Below are positions 35,795 to 47,449 of a stretch of 64,000 bases of DNA, piece by piece. The first letter of the stretch is position 1, and each line of letters opens with the position of its first letter. Position numbers and translations under genes: made by a program. Below the pieces are notes generated by a model. That model ran no database searches. It saw only the letters and a list, made by a program, of their open reading frames with translations, and had not been told where the DNA came from. Location of the stretch: positions 8,758,259 through 8,822,258 of the forward strand of contig OX442320.1 of the NCBI GenBank assembly GCA_949358305.1. Reading direction: 5' to 3'. Origin of the DNA: Strigamia acuminata (Eukaryota > Arthropoda > Chilopoda > Geophilomorpha > Linotaeniidae).

Positions 35795-36389
35795 GGTCAA
35801 GTGCACCGAGTGGGATTTTTACATTTTCTGAAAGCCCGTAATAAAAAACTAATGGTCATCGAAAAAAAAATTAAATTGTTGTGGTAATTATTTTACAGTA
35901 ACAATACAAAAACGTAGGAAACAAAAAGCAATGCCTCATGGGAGTATGACGTAGTCAGTTCTAAAGTTCATTTGACCTAGATCCAGTTCTTGGATCTGGT
36001 GGATGGATCCAATGTGTCTGACCTCAATCAATCCATTGTTTTCGAATGACAAGATTGATTGGAAATGCTTTAAAAATTGACTTCATCCTAGTTGCTATCG
36101 ATGTCACATAAAAAAAAAACATTTTTGAATTATAAATGAAACATTTAAGAAATTACAAATTGAATTTTGAATCGACAGTCAGTCTGCGCATGTGCATGAC
36201 TGTCTGATTCGAACTGATGACGCAGGGCAAGAAGTCTGCGACCATCATGAATTGCTTTTTTTAACTACAATTTTTGGATTGTTATTATAAAATAATTACT
36301 ACTACAATTTAATTTTTTTATTGATAATTATTGGTTGTTTTATTACGGGCTTCCAGAAAATGTAAAAATCCCACAAGGGGCACTTGACC
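35795..36389. mobile_element. Long inverted-repeat element in S7-S8 spacer
   Basis: The left end (GGTCAAGTGCACCGAGTGGG, then TTTTTACATTTTCTG) recurs inverted at the right end over about 50 bp. TTAA is present just outside both ends, suggesting but not proving a piggyBac-type insertion. Non-coding. Confidence 0.75.
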
Positions 36390-36800
36390 TTTAATACATA
36401 AGAGGCAAGATCACTCAAGTCCGTAGGAACTTGAAGAGACCTGTTGGCCGTGCTGCAAGGCACAGCAGGTAAGTCAATCCAACCACGCTGCCCATGTGGT
36501 TTTTGATTACGTGGTCAGTTGTTGGACTGGGTTAGGTTGTTGAAAAGCAACCCAGCGACCTTGGCGATAACACGGTGAACGCGCAACCCCTAGACAAAAG
36601 CAATAAAGATATAATCAATCCAACGCAAAGAACATGCAGTTTTTATTGTGTTGTTCTTAATCGTGAATGGTGTCTAAAGGTTCTCGCCTGGCAATGAGGC
36701 GACCAATCACAAATTATTCACTTATTTTAATTTACTTGTAAATTACTCGTACAAGAAATTGCATTAAGCAGCAGCTATTTGTTTATTTTGCCTTGTTTGC
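36390..36800. other. S8 3' flank
   Basis: About 36,400-36,700 is sequence not found in the other sulfatase spacers, with cacagcaggtaagtcaatcc and a ccgtgctgcaaggcac word. It looks like inserted repeat DNA, family unknown. S8 3' UTR follows. Confidence 0.35.
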
Positions 36801-39031
36801 TCATACATATGGCGGTGCGAGGTTTTGATCCATGTATTTCTTTCTCTCAACCGTTGGAACCTCGTAGTAAGCTTCGCACCAACCAGGCGTGTAAACACCC
36901 CCGAATTTTTCAGGATCTCCCGCGGGATCCTCGGCTATTTTCACCGCCGGCCTGGCAAAACCGAAGTAGTAATCGAATCTTTTTCTCAATTCCGCCAGTT
37001 TATCCGGCTCCTTGTCGGCTAAATTGTTCTTTTCGTACGGATCGTCTGCGCAAAAACGTTTAAAAACATGAAAACAAACACATTCGTCATAATTCTTTTC
37101 GTTTTACCAGCTAAATTGTACAGTTTTGGGCTTCGGTCGGTGAGATTGTACTTGAGGCCTGAAGTATATTGTACTACGTACGCAGGATCGTAACTCTTAT
37201 CAACGGTTTTGTCTTCGGTGATCCATCCGTCTTGGTTGCCGCCTGGCCCATCGATCAATTTGTAATCTCCGACTCTTTATTTAGAAAAATGAATTTATTA
37301 ATTGATTATAGGAATTTATTAAGTGGTTCTTCTAACCTGACAGCACCGATGATGGTTTCCCCGATTATGTCCATCGAGTAGGGAAATTCTGTCCTCGGAC
37401 TCGGTTTGTCTTCGGAAACCGATTCCCATTGGTTAACGCCATTTAATTTGTCTTTTTTCTCTAGAAAATTTCACGCAGTGAAATATTTGTCTTTGTTTGA
37501 AGACTTGAAATAATTATTTACGTGGTTCGATTCCGGCCAGATGCAAGAACGTGGTGTAAAAATCCACAATGTGGAAAAGTCTGAAATATAATATTGAATA
37601 TATACAGTAGAGGATAAGGTGTGAATCAACTAACCCATTGTATGTGTATCCCGTTTTCTTTAGCAGCGGACTGTGAATGAAACCTGGAACACGACTCCCG
37701 CCTTCGTAAAGTGTTCCTTTGTCTCCACGCAGTGGATAATTGTTTCCACCGAAGTGCACCGTACCACCGTTCTAAACATTTCATATTTTATGAATGAGAA
37801 CATACTTTGAGATTTAAATCATGTTGATTACATCGGACACAAATACGAGGATGGTGTTGTCGTATAATTTGTACGTTTTTAACGCTTCGCTGATGTTGTG
37901 AACCACTTCGTCCACGCCGATCATTGCTCCGCACATTTGTCTTCTGGCTTCGTTTTCGTTTTTACATTGTGGCGTAAACTTGTCACCCTGAACTAAACAA
38001 ATTGGATGATATTAGTACGTAAGTAGATGCATTATTGATGGAAATGATGGAAGACCTGGGAAATGTGAAGCCGTCAGAGCGACGTACATAAACAACGAGT
38101 CGTCGCGATGTAATTTGCTGTGTTGTTTGATGATTTCCACCGCTCTGTCGTTTTGTAAATACTGCAGGGAATGATTATACGAAAAGAAGTAAAATTCTAG
38201 AAGTTGTTATTGTATAATTACCGAGGAATATTGGCCATTATATTGCTTGGCCGGACGAAAATTGTGGCGGAAATCGAATCCAGTGCAGTTGCTAATTTGA
38301 TCCATGACATAAAAAGGGCTGAGACAATGCTGGTAGTTTTCTTCGTAGCCCTGGTAAAAACCAAAAAAAGTGTCGAATCCTCTTAGCGTTGGAGTGTAAC
38401 GCCAATCGCAGAAGCCTAAATGCCATCTGACGACGAGAAATGCGTTTGGGAATTGAATGGCGAGATTTAAATGTGAGGAATTTACTTTCCCAAGGCGTGC
38501 GTGCGGTAACTTTTGCTCTTGAGTCGTTTAGGAAGAAGTGTGTATTTTAAGGGGATTCCGTACGGTTCCTGTTCCTTTAAAACTCTGCGCTGTAAGCCGA
38601 GTTGTTGCGCGTACAATCCCGACAAAAGAGTCGCCCGAGAACTATGGAATTTAGTGATTACTTTTTATGATTTTTATAAAAATTGGTCGAGTTTACGGTG
38701 TGCATAGTGGCATTGCGTAAAACTGGTTCAAAAGCACGCCTTCCTTGGCCAATTTATCCATATGTGGAGTGTGGAAGTTGGGATTAGTCCAACCGACATC
38801 GTTGTAACCTGAAAAGGAACCATTTAAACGAATTCTCACTAATTTACGACCCGTACCAACGTCGTCTCCCAAGATGAAGACGATGTTCGGTGATTGCTTT
38901 CTCTTCGGACGGCCGATGTTGACCTCCGCAACTTCGACGATGAGCTCGTCAATGTCGTTAGGGTTTTCTTCGGCTTTTTCCGCTGTCACGAGGGCAAGGA
39001 GGACGAGCGATGCGAGCGATTTAGCGAACAT
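36801..39031 (-). CDS. S8: arylsulfatase B-like (548 aa)
   Basis: Exons: 39031-38857, 38808-38697, 38641-38486, 38426-38222, 38161-38056, 37992-37832, 37771-37635, 37580-37522, 37460-37337, 37274-37108, 37045-36801; 1647 bp. Signal peptide [20 protein letters not shown], then a linker that replaces the D/G/N run of S6 and S7 with D-I-D-E-L-I-V-E-V and a basic R-P-K-R-K-Q. L-C-T-P-S-R, A-L-G-K-W-H-L-G-F and V-S-D/N-G-G are intact. The 5' half is closest to S9, the 3' half to S7 and S10, suggesting gene conversion. Confidence 0.92.
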
Positions 39032-40089
39032 TTCCAAGTGACGAGCGTTTTCAATCGCGTGAGATTGTATAACTTTTTGGAAGAAATTGATGTGCAATTA
39101 AATGGATTTCAATGAAACAAATGTGTTGACGTTGAGCAAATTTTTTCCCGACTTCTGTTTCACTCCTGGTGATTTATAGTCTGGTTTCAGTCGCAGCAGC
39201 TGCTCAATATTGAAACAACAAACTTTGTTTAAACTGCAATTTTAAACACGCTCATCAAATGACGTTTAATCGAAATATAAGCAGTGTAGGAGAAGACATT
39301 CAGTTCCTGTGGTGATTTGTCTGAGAAATAACGGACCATTATATTTAGGTTTAGCCGTAGTTAGCAACTGCACTAGTAATTGCATTGTGGTTAGTACAGT
39401 ACTGCAACATCTGGCAAATAAGTGAGCGGAAATGTACACACATTGTGAAATTAGACAGCTACTTGGGAACTGGTTTTCTATATTTATCTCCATTGACATC
39501 ATTTTAGTGGAATAATTCACTTTTTTTTTAAAAAACTTTTTGTATAAACTCGAGTTGCATTCATAAAGGCACCTCACAATGTGTACTCCCATTGGTCGAG
39601 CCAGTTTACTACTAACTCCAGACTGTATACTACTACTAGGAGAAGTAGTTTTGTTTTTTATTTATTGTTGTGATTGTTATGACTAATTTAGTTTATGTTA
39701 TTTTGATTTTTTTTTATAAAAAATGTTATTTCCATCATTAAAATGAAGTTTCACACATTAAAAAATGTCAAACTCATGTTTGTTATGTTTATTGCTTACA
39801 TCGTCTGGAAGTTTGAATTTTCGGCCGTTGCCTAGGCAAAAGATTGCAATGTCTGTACATTGTAATGCAATTCTGGTGTTTGGGTCTACTTTTCCGGATC
39901 ACTACACCAGTAAACTGGCTCGACCAATGGGAGTACACATTGTGAGGTGCCCTTTTGAGTGCAACTCGAGTATAGTTTATTTATTTATTTTATTTATGTA
40001 CAGTTTGAAATCCATTTGATGTTAATTTACGCGTAAAATATAAGAAAGTGCATTGAATAGCGATTGTTTGTTTATTTCGTCTTGTTTGC
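39032..40089. other. S8-S9 spacer
   Basis: Positions 39,080-39,540 match the S9-S10 spacer (42,380-42,850), so spacer and gene were duplicated together. The inverted-repeat element at 39,543-39,974 is extra here. S9 3' UTR follows. Confidence 0.65.
39543..39974. mobile_element. Core-sharing inverted-repeat element with captured sulfatase intron piece
   Basis: Arms of about 60 bp (CTCGAGTTGCATTCA, GGCACCTCACAATGTGTAC, TCCCATTGGTCGAGCC) are inverted at the two ends. The core at 39,870-39,911 (reversed) has CTGGTGTAGTG and AACACCAGAATTGCA. Positions 39,740-39,799 equal S6 intron 31,284-31,343 at 59 of 60 bases. The undisturbed site survives at about 42,853-42,872. Confidence 0.85.
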
Positions 40090-42329
40090 TCATATGTATG
40101 GCGGTGCAATGTTTTGATCCATGTATTTCTTTCTCTCGACCGTTGGAACTTCGTAGTAAGCTTCGCACCAACCAGGCGTGTAAACACCCCCGAATTTTTC
40201 AGGATCTCCCGCAGGATCCGCGGCTATTTTCACCGCCGGCCTGGCAATGCCGAAGTAGTAATCGAATCTTTTTCTTAATTCCGCCAGTTTGTCTGGCTCC
40301 TTGTCTGCTAAATTGTTCTTTTCGTACGGATCGTCTGTGCAAAAACGTTTAAAAACATGAAAACAAATACTGCTTGTCACAATATTTTTGTTTTACCAGC
40401 TAAATTGTACAGTTTTGGGCTTCGATCGGTGAGATTAAACTTGAGTTCTGGTCCTGCTCCTGTAGTATATCCTCTTATGAATTTAGCATCGTAACTCTTA
40501 TCAAGAGTTTCGTCTTCAGTGACCCATCGGTTTTCATCTCCGCCTGGACCATCGATTAATTTGTAATCCCCAACTCTATATGGAAAAATAAATTCATTAA
40601 CTGCCTAAATGAATTCATTAAGTGGTTTTCCAACCTGACAGCGCCGACGATGGTTCCTCCGATTATGTCCATCGAGTAGGGAAATTCAGTCCTCGGACTC
40701 GGTTTGTCTTCGGAAACCGATTCCCATTGGTTAACGCCATTTAATTCGTCCTTTTTCTCTAGAAAAAATCTAGTCAAATTTTTGTCTCTGATTGATCATT
40801 GCAAATGATAATTTACGTGGTTCGATTCCGGCCAGGTGCAAGAATGTGGTGTACCAATCCACCATGTGGAAAAGGCTAAAATACGATGTTAATTAAACAG
40901 CGTACAGTGTAAACTGCGACTTTAACTAACCCATTGTACGTGTATCCTGTCTTCTTTAGCAGCGGACTGTGAATGAAACCCGGAACACGACAACCGCCTT
41001 CGTAAAGTGTTCCCTTGGACCCTCGCAGTGGATAATTGTTTCCGCCGAAGCTTACAGTTCCACCGTTCTAGAATTTCATACTTTATGAATGAGAAAATAC
41101 TCGAGGGTTATAAATGAAACTGATTACATCGGACACAAACACGAGGACGGAGTTGTCGTACAATTTGTATTGTTTTAACGCTTCGGTGATGTTGTGGACC
41201 ACTTCGTCCACGCCGATCATTGCTCCGCACATTTGTTTTCTCGTTTCGGTTACGTTTTTACATTGTGGTGTGAACTTGTCACCCTGAACTAAACAAATTG
41301 GATGATGTTAGTACGTGAGTAGATGCATTATTGATGGAAATGATGGAAGACCTGGGAAATGTGTAGCCGTTAAAGCCACGTACATAAACAACGGGTCGTC
41401 GCGATGTAATTTGCTGTGTTGTTTGATGATTTCCACCGCTCTGTCGTTTTGTAAATACTGCAGGGAATGATTATACGAAAAGAAGTAAAATTTTAAAAGT
41501 TGTTATTGTATAATTACCGAGGAATATTGGCCATTATATTGCTTGGCCGGACGAAAATTGTGGCGGAAATCGAATCCAGTGCAGTTGCTAATTGGATCCA
41601 TGACGTAAAACGGACTGAGACAATGCTGATAATTCTCTTCGTAGCCCTGATAAAAGCCGAAAAAAGTGTCGAATCCTCTCAGCGTTGGAGTGTAACGCCA
41701 ATCGCAGAACCCTAAATGCCATCTGACGACGAGAAATGCGTTTGGGAATTGAATGGCGAGGTTTAAATGTGAGGAATTTACTTTCCCAAGGCGTGCGTGC
41801 GGTAACCTCGGCTCTTGAGTCGTTTAGGGAGAAGTTTGTACTTAAGCGGGATCCCGTACGGTTCTGTTTCGCCCAAAACAGTACGCTGCAAGCCGAGTTG
41901 TTGCGCGTACAATCCGGATAAAAATGTAGCCCGAGAACTGTGGAATTTAGTGATTAAATTTTTGTCTTTACATAAAATTGGCCGAGTTTACGGAGTGCAT
42001 TGCGGCATTGCGTAAAACTGGTCCAAATGTACGCCTTCCTTTAACAGTTTATCCATGTATGGAGTGTGGAAGTTGGGGTTAGTCCAACCGACATCGTTGT
42101 GACCTGAAAAGGAACCATTTAAACGACTTCCCACACGAATTCTGACTAATTTTCGACCCGTACCAACGTCATCTCCCAAGATGAAGACGATGTTCGGTGA
42201 TTGCTTTCTCTTCGGACGGCCGATGTTGACCCCTGCAACTTCGACGATGAGCTCGTCAATGTCGTTAGGGTTTTCTTCGGCTTTTTCCGCTGCCACGAGG
42301 GCAAGGAGGACGAGCGATTTAGCGAACAT
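40090..42329 (-). CDS. S9: arylsulfatase B-like (549 aa)
   Basis: Exons: 42329-42164, 42103-41992, 41937-41782, 41722-41518, 41457-41352, 41288-41128, 41067-40931, 40875-40817, 40758-40635, 40575-40397, 40334-40090; 1650 bp. The signal region is three residues shorter than in S8. Linker ends R-P-K-R-K-Q as in S8. Q-C-T-P-S-R, G-K-W-H-L-G-F and V-S-D/N-G are intact. The penultimate exon is 12 bp longer than in its relatives, giving a T-G-A-G-P-E-L-K-F-N-L variant in a region otherwise of fixed length. Confidence 0.92.
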
Positions 42330-42978
42330 TTCCAAGTGTCGAACGTTTTCAATCGCGTGAGATTGTATAACTTTTTGGAGGAAGAAATTGATGTGCAATT
42401 AAATGGATTTCAATGAAACAAAAGTGTTGACGTGGAGGAAATTTTTTCCCGACTTCTGTTTCACTCCTGGTGATTTATAGTCTGGTTTTAGTCGCAGCAG
42501 CTGCTAAATATTGCAACAACAAACTTTGTTTAAACTGCAATTTTAAACACGCTCATCAAATGACAGCTACTGATGTTTCATCGAAATATAAGAAGTGTAG
42601 GAGAAGACATTCAGTTCCTGTGTTGATTTGTCTAAGAAATAACGGACTATTATATTTAGGTACTGGTACAGCCGTAGTCAGCAACTGCACTAGTAATTGC
42701 ATTGTGGTTAGTACAGCATTGCAACATCTGGCAAATAAGTGAGCGGAAATGTACACACAATGTGAAATTAGACGGCTACTTGGGGTCTGGTTTTCTATAT
42801 TTATCTCCATTGACGTCATTTTAGTGGGATAATTCACTTTTTTAAAAAAAAACTTTTTGTGTAGTTTATTTATTTATTTTATTTATGTACAGTTTGAAAT
42901 CCATTTGATGTTAATTTACGCGTAAAATATAAGATAGTGCATTGAATAGCGATTGTTTGTTTATTTCGCCTTGTTAGC
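42330..42978. other. S9-S10 spacer
   Basis: Duplicate of the S8-S9 spacer without the inverted-repeat element. No gene seen. Confidence 0.6.
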
Positions 42979-45284
42979 TCATATGTATGGCGGTACAATG
43001 TTTTGATCCATGTATTTCTTTCTCTCGACCGTTGGAACCTCGTAGTAAGCTTCGCACCAACCAGGCGTGTAAACACCCCCGAATTTCTCAGGATCTCCCG
43101 CAGGATCCGAGGCTATTTTCACCGCCGGCCTGGCGATGCCGAAGTAGTAATCGAATCTTTTCCTCAATTCCGCCAGTTTATCCGGCTCTTTGTCGGCTAA
43201 ATTGTTCTTTTCGTACGGATCGTCTACGTAAAAACGTTTAAAACATGAAAACAAACACATTCGTCATAATTCTTTTCGTTTTACCCGCTAGATTGTACAG
43301 TTTTGGGCTTCGGTCGGTGAGATTGTACTTGAGGCCTGAAGTATATTGTACTAAGTATGCAGGATCGTAACTCTTATCAACGGTTTGGTTTTCGGTGGTC
43401 CATCCGTCGTCGTTTCCGCCTGGCCCATCGATCAATTTGTAATTTCCGACCCTTTATATAGAAAATTGAATTTGTTAATTGATTATAGGAATTTATTAAT
43501 GTGTTCTTCTAACCTGACAGCGCCGATGATGGTTCCCCCGATTATGTCCATCGAGTAGGGAAATTCAGTCCTCGGACTCGGTTTGTCTTCGGAAACCGAT
43601 TCCCATTGGTTAACGCCATTTAATTTGTCTTTTTTCTCTAGAAAATATTATGTTGTGAAATATTTGTTTTTGTTTGACGATTGGAAATAATTATTTACGT
43701 GGTTTGATTCCGGCCAGGTGCAAGAACGTGGTGTACCAATCCACGATGTGGAAAAGTCTGAAATATAACATTGAATGTATAATATGTATGATAAGGTGTG
43801 GTGTGACGCAACTAACCCATTGTATGTGTATCCTGTTTTCTTGAGCAGCGGACTGTGAATGAAACCTGGAACACGACTCCCGCCTTCGTAAAGTGTTCCT
43901 TTGTCTCCACGCAGTGGATAATTGTTTCCACCGAAGTGCACTGTTCCACCGTTCTAAAAAATTCATATTTTATGAATGAGAAAATGTTTGTAGAGTTCAA
44001 TCATGTTGGTTACATCGGACACAAACACGAGGATGGTGTTGTCGTATAATTTGTACGTTTTTAACGCTTCGGTAATGTTGTGGACCACTTCGTCCACGCC
44101 GATCATTGCTCCGCAGAATTGTCTTCTGGCTTCGTTTTCGTTTTTACATTGTGGGGTGTACTTGTCACCTTGAACTAAACAAATTGGACGATGTCAGTAC
44201 TCGAGTCGACGCATTTTTGTTAGAAATGATGAGAAAAACCTGGGAAGTGTTCAGCAGATATAGCCAAATACATGAACAGTGGGTTCCGTCGATGTAATCT
44301 GCTGTGGTTTCGGATGATTTCCACGGCTCTATCGTTTTGCATAAACTGCGAGAAAAAATTATATAAAAAGAAGAAAAATTGTAAATTCTTTAAGTTAATA
44401 CCGAGGAATATTGGCCGTCGTATTGCTTGGCTGGCTTCCAATTCTGGCGGAAATCGAATCCGGTGCAGTTGCTGATTGGATCATAAACGTAATAAGAACT
44501 GAGACAATGTTGATAATTCTCTTCGTAGCCCTGGTAGAAGCCGAAAAAAGTGTCGAATCCTCTTTGCAATGGAGTGTAACGCCAATCGCAGAACCCTAAA
44601 TGCCATCTGACGACGAAAAATGCGTTTGGGAATTGAATGGCGAGGTTTAAATGTGAGGAATTTACTTTCCCATGGCGTGTGTGCGGTAACCTTTGCTCTT
44701 GAGTCGTTCGGGGAGAAGTTTGTACTTGAGCGGGATCCCGTACGGTTCTGTTTCGCCCAAAACACCGCGCTGTAAGCCGAGTTGTTGCGCGTACAAGCCG
44801 GACAAAAGCGTCGCCCGAGAACTGTGGAATTTCGGGATTAAATTTTTGCTTTTTCATAAAAATTGGTCGAGTTTACGGTGTGCACAGCGGCATTGCATAA
44901 AACTGGTTCAAAAGCACGCCTTCCTTCGCTAATTTATCCATGTGCGGAGTGATGAAGTTGGGGTTTGTCCAACCCACATCGTTGTGACCTGAAAGAGAAA
45001 GATTAAACGACCAACGCACGAGTTTTGACCGATTTGCGACCCGAACCAATGTCGTCTCCCAAGATGAAGACGATATTCGGCGGTTGTTTTTTTTTCGGAC
45101 GTCTGATGTAGCCGGTGAGCTCCGGGTGGTCATCTTCCGCATCGCCGAATTGGCCTTCCTCTACTTGGACGATCAGTTCGTCAATTTCGTCGTCTCCCGA
45201 CTCGTTGTGGTTCTCTCTCTCTTCGGCTTTGCCCGTCGCCACAATGGCAACGAGGACGAGCGTTGCGAGTAATTTGGCGAACAT
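42979..45284 (-). CDS. S10: arylsulfatase B-like, longest linker (569 aa)
   Basis: Exons: 45284-45047, 44988-44877, 44821-44666, 44606-44402, 44345-44240, 44174-44014, 43953-43817, 43757-43699, 43637-43514, 43451-43285, 43223-42979; 1710 bp. Signal peptide [20 protein letters not shown], then the longest acidic linker of the clade ([11 protein letters not shown] ... [10 protein letters not shown]). L-C-T-P-S-R, A-M-G-K-W-H-L-G-F and V-S-D/N-G-G are intact. It reads S-A-E-H-F-P where others have S-A-S-H-F-P or T-A-S-H-F-P, next to the catalytic histidine. A TATA-like run (GTATATATAA) lies at 45,321-45,330. Confidence 0.93.
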
Positions 45285-46189
45285 TTCAAAGTGCGAGCGT
45301 TTTTCCCTGGCTGGGTTTATGTATATATAATTTTTTTTGAGGAAAATGGTGCGGAATTAAATGGATTTAAACGAAATAAAAGATAATGACAGTGACGGAG
45401 TTTCCTCCCGTTTTCTGCTTCACTTCTCGCGATTCAGGATGTGATGGAAATTGAAATTGAATGTAAAAAATCGCGATTACTCAATTTTGTAATAAATCTT
45501 TGATCAGGATGCGTGGATTGTGTACGTAATGACTAATTTAAATCATTTTTTTGTTGTTTAGAGGGGAATTTTGTGCGTCAGAGTGAATCAACTAAATTCT
45601 TAATTCCACATCTGCTTTGGTCCCCCCTTTGAATTAGGAGTTTAACAGCTGGCGGTGGCGTTTCATGGCTTGTAAGCAGGTGGTTTGTGAAATTTCTAAA
45701 TTATAATTGAATTTTTTTTTTTTTTTAAGATGAAAATTTTGTTTTCCGTTGGTTTGTTAAATATCCTCGGCCTGAAAATGTTCGTGTTTGTTAATTTCCT
45801 CTTTTTTTGTGTTAAAAATTGAATTTTTATTGATTTGTGTTGTGTTTTCAAGGTTCGGGATCTGCTGGTTGGGCTTTGCTGCGGTACACCGACAAATGAA
45901 ATTTGAATTCTCCATAGAAATCAATTTTTTGCGTTAGTTTTCCTCGAAGGAATATTGTGCTGTTGTCACATTGATGATTTGGAGTTCCTGACATTGGACA
46001 AAAATGGAAAAAATCAATTGAATTCGCAACATTTTTTTATTGGTAATTAAAACATGGCGTACGAGGTAAATATTTAAACATAATGATAGTTTCCACCATT
46101 AGGCAATCTTGTGTAATACTTGTCAAATTATTAGGTTGAAATGATGAAGAAATTTATGGAATTTTGTTTTGATATTTTACAGGGAACGA
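45285..46189. other. S10 5' flank and spacer
   Basis: Contains the S10 promoter region. AT-rich, without recognisable genes from 45,480 on. Confidence 0.4.
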
Positions 46190-46940
46190 GAGAACGAGTC
46201 GAGCTCCTAGTGGATTTTATTTGAAATGGTGACGGCGCGGCGGTAACTCATCACCATTGTTCAGCGAGATTTTCTGACGTCATCGTTCGCATCGAGGTTG
46301 ATGTGAGTTTTGAATTTTACTTTACATCCGGTTTTCTCCAGAATCAGATAGAGCGAGGTCCACGAGTACGGGCGTACTCGATTCGGAGAATTTTTGTCGC
46401 ATATGATTAAATTACGGTTTGTTTTTTATTTTATTACAAGCTTAAGTTAAATAAATGGGAGTGTTTGATAAGTTTCTCACGGAATTGGAGCCATTGTGTG
46501 TTATTTTGTTAAGTAAAACAAGGCGGGTATCGTGGTGGATTTTTAAAAATCGTTTCGACCATAGCACCGCGAGATTTTCTGACGTCATCGTTCGCATCGA
46601 GGTTGACGTGAGTTTTGAATTTTACTTTACATCTCGTTTTTTCCAGCATCAGATAGAGCGAGGTATACGAGTGCGGGCGTACTCGATTCGGAGAATTTTT
46701 GTCGCACATGATTGATTTAAGGTTTGTTTTTTATTTTATTACAAGCTTAAGTTAAATAAATGGGAGTGTTTGATAAGTTTCTCACGGAATTGGAGCCATT
46801 GTGTGTTATTTTGCGAAGTTAAACACGGCGGGTATCGTGGTGGATTTTTAAAAATCGTTTCGACCACAGTAACGCGAGATTTTCTGACGTCATACTTCGC
46901 ATCGAGGTTGAGGCGAGTTTTAAATTTTACTTGACACGCG
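46190..46940. repeat. 305-bp tandem repeat, about 2.4 copies
   Basis: The word GCGAGATTTTCTGACGTCAT recurs at 46,264, 46,569 and 46,874, a spacing of exactly 305 bp twice. Copies are about 90% alike. Each unit contains TGACGTCA, the CRE palindrome, and GGGCGTACTCGATTCGGAGA. No stable open frame is shared among units. Confidence 0.9.
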
Positions 46941-47449
46941 AGATTTTAGGATCGAATAGGACTCGGTTTGCGTATAAATTAGGTTTGTTAAATTGAAATA
47001 ATTTGCTAACGGTAGTAATATAAAAGCTAGAATCAGTTGTTAGTTGAAATTTACTGCTGAAACATGGATGTGATGTGTAAACTGAGAGTTCTTTGTTCGT
47101 TCTTTGTTCGCGAGTCTGCATTTCTTGTTGGCGCAACAACGAACCTAAAATGGAGTGGAATAATCTGCCAAATCCAGCCCCGCGGTTTGAAATAAGATGA
47201 TGAAGAGAGTCAAGACTCAAAACTTGAAAATATCATGGAAGTTCTAGTAAAATTTTTAAAATTAATTTTACTGAATTTGTTACTGCGTCATTTGTGGGCT
47301 GATTTACGTTCCTAAACGGCATTTTTAGTTGGACTGTTGCTCACAGGTGGTACGATTGAACTGGAACAGGAAGTCTCGCGTGCTCATTAAATATTCAAAC
47401 TTTATATTTATTTTTTTCTTTGTCTGAAAATTTTTAGTCGTTCTTTCGA

